Source: Laccaria trichodermophora (Eukaryota; Basidiomycota; Agaricomycetes; Agaricales; Hydnangiaceae). Taken from it: a stretch of 64,000 nucleotides of DNA. Position 1 is the first letter of the stretch; the number at the start of each line of letters is the position of its first letter. The DNA is taken from the NCBI GenBank assembly GCA_018417955.1, contig JACTVC010000011.1, positions 432,262-496,261 on the forward strand. The letters run 5' to 3'. Shown one piece after another: positions 58,550 to 64,000 of this stretch. Below the pieces are notes generated by a model. It worked only from the letters and a program-made list of their open reading frames with translations. It did not search any database and was not told the origin of the DNA. The position numbers were made by a program, and so were the translations under genes.

Positions 58550-61052
58550 ATGCTTCGTTCGTGTTGGCGTAGACCATTGCTTGCCTTGTGGCTCTTTCTT
58601 TCTCTCTCCCATGTTCTAGCAGCTCCAACTGATAGTAAGTCGCCAGGTCTGCTATCATCTCACCTACTCATACGCTTTTCCAGTACCATCTGCCGCGTCC
58701 TTTTACGTCCCTTCCATACCTGGCGTCGAACAGGACCCAAATCACCCATTGAGGATCTACGCGGGCCACCTCTCAGCCGACCCTAATATATCTCGCGTTC
58801 AAAGCAATGAAGTGACTGCGCACATATACTTTCTCTTGGTCAAAAACAGACGCATCGCCGACAAGGAGCGTATTATATTTTGGTTCAACGTGAGCAAAGC
58901 TTTCGCGTCTTCCTGGCTTACGTGTTGAACTTCGAACAAGGGAGGTCCAGGATGCTCATCGTTCGATGGTTTAATGATGGAAGTGGGACCATGGCGCTGG
59001 GATGGAAAGTCATTCAAGGTGAAGGAGGGTGGTTGGGAAGAATATGCCACCGTTGTCTATGGTGTGTGCTCAACCAATCATCGGCGAAAGCTTTCCAACG
59101 TCTTTCTAGTGGATCAACCCCCAGGGACCGGGTTCTCTTATACCAGCACAGATCACTATCTGCATACCATGGATGATGTGTGTGCAACCGCATGCTGGGC
59201 GACTTCAGCTTCTAACCATACCCCTAGGCAAAGGCACATTTTATGGAATTTCTGAGAAATTTTTATCAAGTTTTCCCTGAGTACAAACATATGGATGTTA
59301 GTCTCACCCACAGTCAAAGCGTTCACGCAACTAACTTCAAAATCAGACTTACCTAGCCGGAGAGAGTTTTGCGGGACAGTGGATACCCTACTATGGTGCG
59401 CAGAAAACACGTCTAATCTTTATCTATCTCAATTTTTTTGCACTCAGCCGACGCTATCCTGAATTCTAATCTTAGAGTTCCACTTCTTGGAGCTGCCATC
59501 GGAAACGGCTGGATCGACCCCAAGAGACATTACCCATCTTACCTAGATTTCGCGGTCAAAGTCGGGGTGCTGGAGGAAAACTCACCTGTTTGTGTTGATG
59601 TTGTGTCAGAATTCTCGCTCAAATACTAACGCCACATCCAGGAATTCAAACGTGCCAAACTGGCCACGGACGAATGTGTTGAAATTATTGAAAAGTTGCC
59701 CTCCGACCCCATGCTCATTGAGAAATGTCAACATGTTATATTCGAGGTAGCGAGTGTCAGAAACAGAAAGTACGCCCTTTACTCCTCCGTCTTTTCTATC
59801 GCTTACAAACTTTTTTTTGTAGAGTTAATGGGGTAGATATGTGTCTGAACATATACGATGTTCGCCTGGATGATACCAGTCCTGCATGCGGTATGAACTG
59901 GCCTCCCGACATGGCCCCCGTCACCTCTTTCCTTGGTGTACGTTTTTTTTACTGTCATTTCACGTTTGTTTCATTTCCAAATCAATCATCTAGCGCCCCG
60001 ACGTTGTCAACGCCATCCATGCTCAAGCTCATCCGGGATCATGGAGAGAATGCCGCCCTGACGTCCACCGCGCATTCCGCGAGTCCAAACAGCAATCTTC
60101 TTTCACGGTTCTGCCGAAAGTTCTTGCCAAGATCCCAGTTCTGATCTTCGCTGGAGACCAAGACCTGATTTGCAATTATGTTGGGTTGGAGAATTCGATT
60201 AAAGCATTGGAATGGAACGGCGCTACTGGTCTTGGGGTGCGTCTCTTTGGTTTCTTTTTTCGACTCAGTCTGAACTTGACGAAATCCAATTTCAGACAGT
60301 GCAAACACAATCATGGAACGTCGCAGGAGCACATGTCGGAACTTGGGTTGACTCGAGAAATCTTACATATGTCAAGGTACACTTATATTTACACATTGTT
60401 GTACAACACTGATGAGTGCACGCAGATCTTCAACGCGTCACATATGGCTCCTTATGATGTGCCCCATGTAACACACGATATGATGCTTCGGTTCATGGGT
60501 GTCGATTTCAAAGCCATCGTCGAGGGCTCTGCCAAAATACCCTCGAGCGTCGGATCGACGTCGAAACCTATCTTTGTTGGTCAGGAAGAAGTGAAGCAGA
60601 CACCAGCGGTTGCGCCAGCTAAAACACCAGAGCAGGACAAGGCTATGTGGGAGGGTACGTTTTCTCTCCTAACATTTTTTTTTCAGAAACTTGACTCTGA
60701 CGATTTGGTGGCAGCCTACTACAACGCCGGCTCAGCGGCACTCGTGCTCGTGCTGATTTTCCTTGTAATAGGGCTCTTCGTCTGGTGCCGCGTTCGTCGG
60801 AAACGGGTGGTCAGGCTACCTACGACCCGACCGGACGAGGACGAGGAGAATATACCTTTGAATCCGTCTTCCCTTGGCGAACGACAGCATGATGAGATAA
60901 GTTCAGAACCAATGGGGTTCAGGGGGAAGGGGAAGGAGAGGTCACGGAATGGGAACATTCCTCCGCCTGAGGAGCCGCCGATATTTGATGTGGGGGATAG
61001 TGATGATGATGAGGAGTACAAGAAGCAGCCTAGGGGTGCTAAGGACGTGTAA
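58550..61052 (+). CDS. KEX1: KEX1-like membrane-bound serine carboxypeptidase
   Basis: Exons 58550..58634, 58684..58889, 58941..59061, 59110..59177, 59228..59296, 59347..59395, 59448..59587, 59642..59769, 59823..59937, 59994..60236, 60296..60376, 60426..60654 and 60715..61052 encode 623 aa. Signal peptide; S10 landmarks [21 protein letters not shown], nucleophile in [13 protein letters not shown] (Ser190), Asp in [11 protein letters not shown] (~384) and His in [11 protein letters not shown] (~441). Then a Pro/Lys linker, one membrane span [17 protein letters not shown] and an acidic cytosolic tail. Kex1 trims C-terminal Lys/Arg from Kex2-cut precursors such as pheromones in the late Golgi. 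The usual Tyr after the catalytic Ser is Phe here. Confidence 0.94.
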
Positions 61053-61540
61053 AATGAGGCTCTTCTTGCGTTGGGGAGCATTACAGTATATGTATTTAAG
61101 GGTAACTCTGGGTAACTGACTTATGAGCTGGTTGAACTCGCATTCGAGCCCTGCTCCGTTTCATATGTCCAAGACGACTATCAAAGTTTTCAGAGATGTT
61201 GTAAAGCAAATGAGCATTTGAAGGGGGTGGACAAAAAAAACGGTAAAGAAAAAACTGTCCTCGTTATGGTTTGAACAAACCGTCAAAGCCAAAGCTACAT
61301 AGTAGTCAGATACAGCAGGTACAGAAATATGACAACGCAACACCCTCCAAACTCTTTTTTCTCACCCCCTCTCAAACCCGAAAGCGAAAGAAGCGAGCTG
61401 ATATAGCGAGAGAGATCGCTTACTTACGATGACCCAGCCCAGAAAAAGCAAGCTATCCCACTCCGGGATATTGGACTGTTTCTCGTGTCACCGAACCATA
61501 AAATGATACAGACCCGCCACAACGACGGATATGCCTCTCC
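61053..61540. other. 3' flank of KEX1 and first repeat copy
   Basis: About 490 bp between convergent genes. Most of it (61201-61422) is the first copy of the direct repeat described separately. The rest is 3' flank with no coding potential. Confidence 0.4.
61201..61422. repeat. Direct repeat copy 1 (about 225 bp) flanking the nuclease-like gene
   Basis: Matches 62293-62537 in the same orientation through long identical blocks (e.g. caaaccgtcaaagcca, ctctcaaacccgaaagcgaa), with small indels and an A-tract difference. Lies just 3' of the PD-(D/E)XK gene. Confidence 0.85.
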
Positions 61541-62269
61541 CTACAACGCAGCAGCAGCAAGAACATCCGAGATAATCTCTTTGATCTTATTAAATCCTTC
61601 CGGGGATAAAATATCGATATCCCATGCGCCTTCTAAAAAATCTGGTGGCAGGACGCGGCCGGGGCTGGGGCGCGTCACAAAGTCGGGTTCAATGCGCCCT
61701 GTGGCGGCAGTTCCACAATAAACGCGAAGGGACGTGCCGAGCAAGCTCAAGCCCCATAATCGGGGAAGAGGACAGTCGCCAAGCATTGCGTCATACCCAC
61801 CACGAATCCGCTTGTCCGCACTATTACGACGATCAGCCTTGTGGGCCCACCCATCGTCCTTAATTTCGGCGAAGAGCACTGGACGACATTTCGCATCAAA
61901 AACGACCAGGAAGACAACGGGGTCAACTGTATCATCCAGGTTGAGGTCACGGGGAAGGCTTTTCTGCGCAACAAAGTACTGGAAAGAGTCGCTGAAACAG
62001 TAATTGAGGAGTTTGTCATAAGGCCCATAGTAGCAGTTTTCCAATGGCTCCCGCTCCTTGCGACAGATGTCGAAGATGGTGCGCAAACCCTGAGGCCAGG
62101 CAGTGTCAGTGGAGAAGGGCATTCTACATCTCATGAATGTTTGTGACTTTATAAGAGACCTGAGGGAAGAGCCTACATGGTAGTTGTGTACAGCGAGCGG
62201 TGCTTGAGAGCTTACGGCAAGATGCGAAACCTCTGCAAAACTCTGAGACTCCGCCTCGCCATCGAACAA
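61541..62269 (-). CDS. PD-(D/E)XK nuclease-like fungal protein
   Basis: One open frame of 242 aa. It contains the fungal restriction-endonuclease-like core: YYGPYDKLLNYCF, TVDPVVFLVVFDAKCRPVLF (Asp116) and AEIKDDGW (Glu135-x-Lys137), i.e. the D...ExK metal site, then CPLPRLWGLSLLGTSLRVY and a C-terminal amphipathic helix. Mushrooms carry many copies of this protein. The biochemical role is undetermined and could be DNA cleavage or a decayed domain from conflict proteins. The start Met at 62269 lies close to a repeat, and the N-terminal 40 residues are the least certain (a 30-nt in-frame intron is possible). Catalytic residues are intact. The gene is bracketed by ~230-bp direct repeats. Confidence 0.75.
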   Translation of the reverse strand: MFDGEAESQSFAEVSHLAVSSQAPLAVHNYHVGSSLRSLIKSQTFMRCRMPFSTDTAWPQGLRTIFDICRKEREPLENCYYGPYDKLLNYCFSDSFQYFVAQKSLPRDLNLDDTVDPVVFLVVFDAKCRPVLFAEIKDDGWAHKADRRNSADKRIRGGYDAMLGDCPLPRLWGLSLLGTSLRVYCGTAATGRIEPDFVTRPSPGRVLPPDFLEGAWDIDILSPEGFNKIKEIISDVLAAAAL

Positions 62270-62292
62270 ACAACCGCATTTGCCGCAATTCC

Positions 62293-62537
62293 ATAAAGCA
62301 AATGATCATTTGAAGGCTTAGCCGCTTAGGCGACGTACAAAAAAAAAAAAAAAAAGAAGGTTAAAGAAAAAACTGTCTTCGTCATGGTTTGACCAAACCG
62401 TCAAAGCCACATAGTAGCTAGATACGGCAGGTACAGGAATATGACGACGCAAAACTCACCCTCCAAACTCTACATCAGCCCCTCTCAAACCCGAAAGCGA
62501 AAGAAGCGAGCCGAGCCAGCGAGAGAGATTTGCTTAG
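62293..62537. repeat. Direct repeat copy 2 (about 245 bp) flanking the nuclease-like gene
   Basis: Second copy of 61201-61422, upstream of the nuclease-like gene's start. It includes a 16-base A run near 62340 that is shorter in copy 1. The two copies bracket a unit of about 1.1 kb that contains the single gene. Confidence 0.85.
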
Positions 62538-63504
62538 TCTCGTGAGCATAACCCCTCGTGAAAGGAGAACGCCTCGCTCCGCCAACCTGAAAGACATAAC
62601 GCCAGCAGACGAGTTAACGTCTGTGCTTCTGAAGAGCTGAACGCTTCGAACGGTTGATGCGGACACTTGAAGAGAATGGAAAATGTTGCAGGGGTTTTTA
62701 TAGGGCTTCGGAGTTTCATTTGTTATCGCCTATCACCGGATCATGTGATACTTAAAGTTATCTTTTTTTTTTGGTTGTTCTTTGCCTCATCATCTTCCTT
62801 TCCAGCTCGCTTTTTCCTGTTGACGCGGCGTCGTTTGGAAGCGTCGTAGATCATAAGGGTTTGTTAGTTCTCTTTTCTTTTATGCTGCGTTCCGGCTAAT
62901 GTATGTCTACAGGCACATTTACTTACTTGCATCGATACTGCCGTCAGTTCATTTGAACAACTCCAGTCGATGCTAAATCACTCGAATGTGTACTTTTTCA
63001 ATCCATGCCTTTATAATTTTATGCCCTTGTCAGGGCTTTTTTTTTGAGCTCACGATTTTTGCAGTGGCGAATGTTTAGGTTATTGGAACCGTCATCGGCC
63101 ATAGCGTACAGTGCAGACCCCCCTACGCAACATCCATGAACCTAGTCAAGGCTCCAGTACACTGCTTTTCAGCGGAATCACACACTTGGGGCCTGTTACG
63201 TTCATGGGAGAATGAATCGGTTCGATCATCTTCGCCATTGGTCTTCGTTTTGGAGGCCATGGACCAACGGAGATTCGGCTTGGGAGTCTCTTCAGAGTTG
63301 AGTGTGGTGTATTGTGACCTTTATGGTGGCGAGGCAGGCTGCACTCATAGTTTTGGGACATACACTATCATGTGTAGGTTACTGTCTGCAATTAATATCT
63401 TGAACCCCTAATCGCCTATCTCCTTCAATGTTTGAAAGTCCTCACTCCTTTTCAAACAGTTGTTTGAGACTTTATATTGTCGACCCAAGCTACCGCCACC
63501 AACG
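62538..63504. other. Gene-free interval before the BTB gene
   Basis: Nearly 970 bp. Short open frames (62534-62719 minus, 63136-63411 plus) show no codon bias, splice continuation or motif. T-rich tracts at 62760-62870 and 63030-63060 are the only visible structure. Confidence 0.4.
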
Positions 63505-64000
63505 ATGACCGGATTCTTCAACAAAGGACATCACGGAGAACCCATCAAGCGCTCGCACATTTGGTTTGACGATGGAAGCATCATCATCCAAGCTGAAGAT
63601 ACCCAGTTCTGCGTACACAAATCAGTGGTCTTGAAACACTTTCCCACCTTGAATGATTTCGTTCCTTCTCCAGGCCCACCATCCACCAACGGATGTTCTG
63701 TCATCTGGCATCTCTCCGACTCTGCTGAGGACTGGGAGAACCTGCTGACCGTGTTCTACGACACCCTACCGTGAGCGTGCATCCAGATTAGAAAATGTTT
63801 TGACGGGGTGTTCACTCAGCGTGTTTAGGACATGCACGACAAAAGATCTCATTTCCTTCCGTCTCCTCGCAGCGATGCTTCGTCTGGGAGACAAGTACAA
63901 CGGTCACAATGTTCGAGAGGAAGCGTTAAAGTTCCTCCGGTACGAATTTCCTCAAAACCTCGAAGATTGGATGGGCGTCTGGGGAACGAAAGTATTCCCG
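63505..64000 (+). CDS. BTB/POZ-domain protein, 5' end (partial)
   Basis: Exons 63505..63770 and 63820..>64000. After MTGFFNKGHHGEPIKRSHIW comes the BTB opening WFDDGSIIIQAEDTQFCVHKSVL-like core (seen: FDDGSIIIQAEDTQFCVHKS), a buried core with DFVPSPGPPS, and after the intron LAAMLRLGDKYNGHNVREEALKFL, the typical 3-box helix. Mushrooms have large families of such single-BTB proteins, presumed Cullin-3 adaptors or dimerisation proteins. The rest of the gene lies past the right edge. Confidence 0.85.

Noticed and set aside
62534..63411. Short open frames before the BTB gene
   Set aside because: No bias, no motif and no splice continuity.

Overview
The window looks like nuclear DNA of a basidiomycete, most probably an Agaricomycete (mushroom). 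Genes are intron-dense, with mostly 45-65 nt GT-AG introns. Genes lie close together on both strands, and several families typical of mushrooms are present: a DUF7918-type protein, an OTT_1508-like deaminase, a Crinkler-type N-terminal header fused to a kinase-like domain, and a fungal PD-(D/E)XK protein. I read exon structures by eye. For each multi-exon gene the summed exons give an integral reading frame unless stated.

Layout. 1-2.3 kb: two minus-strand genes (5' end of a CPVC zinc-finger protein; SET-domain lysine methyltransferase). 2.6-8 kb: GH18 chitinase and VAC14 (+). 8.1-9.2 kb: tyrosine phosphatase (-), divergent from MCM6 (+, 9.4-12.6 kb), which has an MCB-like ACGCGT in the shared promoter. 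13-19.4 kb: a full diaphanous-type formin (+). 20.3-23 kb: a decayed or unusual OTT_1508-like deaminase gene (+). 23.3-26 kb: RRN3 (-), whose start is only 71 bp from the start of the complex I subunit NDUFB9 (+). 26.7-30.9 kb: lipin/PAH1 (+). 31-32.4 kb: nucleoside hydrolase (+). 32.8-36.5 kb: an unrecognised multi-pass membrane protein (+). 36.9-42.5 kb: TEX1, a DUF7918 protein and an epoxide hydrolase (all -), with a DUF7918 relic and a perfect inverted repeat between the last two. 42.9-47.8 kb: Btz/CASC3-like exon-junction protein, a small Ser/Tyr-rich acidic protein and TFIIB (+). 48-49.3 kb: RRS1 (-).

49.5-64 kb is more accessory: a Crinkler-header/kinase fusion (-), a tRNA-like fragment, a small multi-pass membrane protein (-), about 2 kb of decayed repeats, an unrecognised eight-exon gene (+), a secretory thioredoxin-like membrane protein (-) sharing a 115-bp promoter with KEX1 (+), a PD-(D/E)XK nuclease-like gene (-) flanked by ~230-bp direct repeats, and the start of a BTB-domain gene (+).

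Much of the window is core housekeeping: replication licensing, Pol I and Pol II initiation, mRNP/EJC/THO, ribosome assembly, phospholipid and PI(3,5)P2 control, actin nucleation. The candidate for an under-described system is the set of lineage-expanded deaminase-, kinase- and nuclease-type proteins around 20-23 kb and 49-62 kb. These resemble components of inter-organism or genome-conflict arsenals, but that link is inference. Splicing is a second theme: several GC-AG introns and two candidate introns of under 30 nt.
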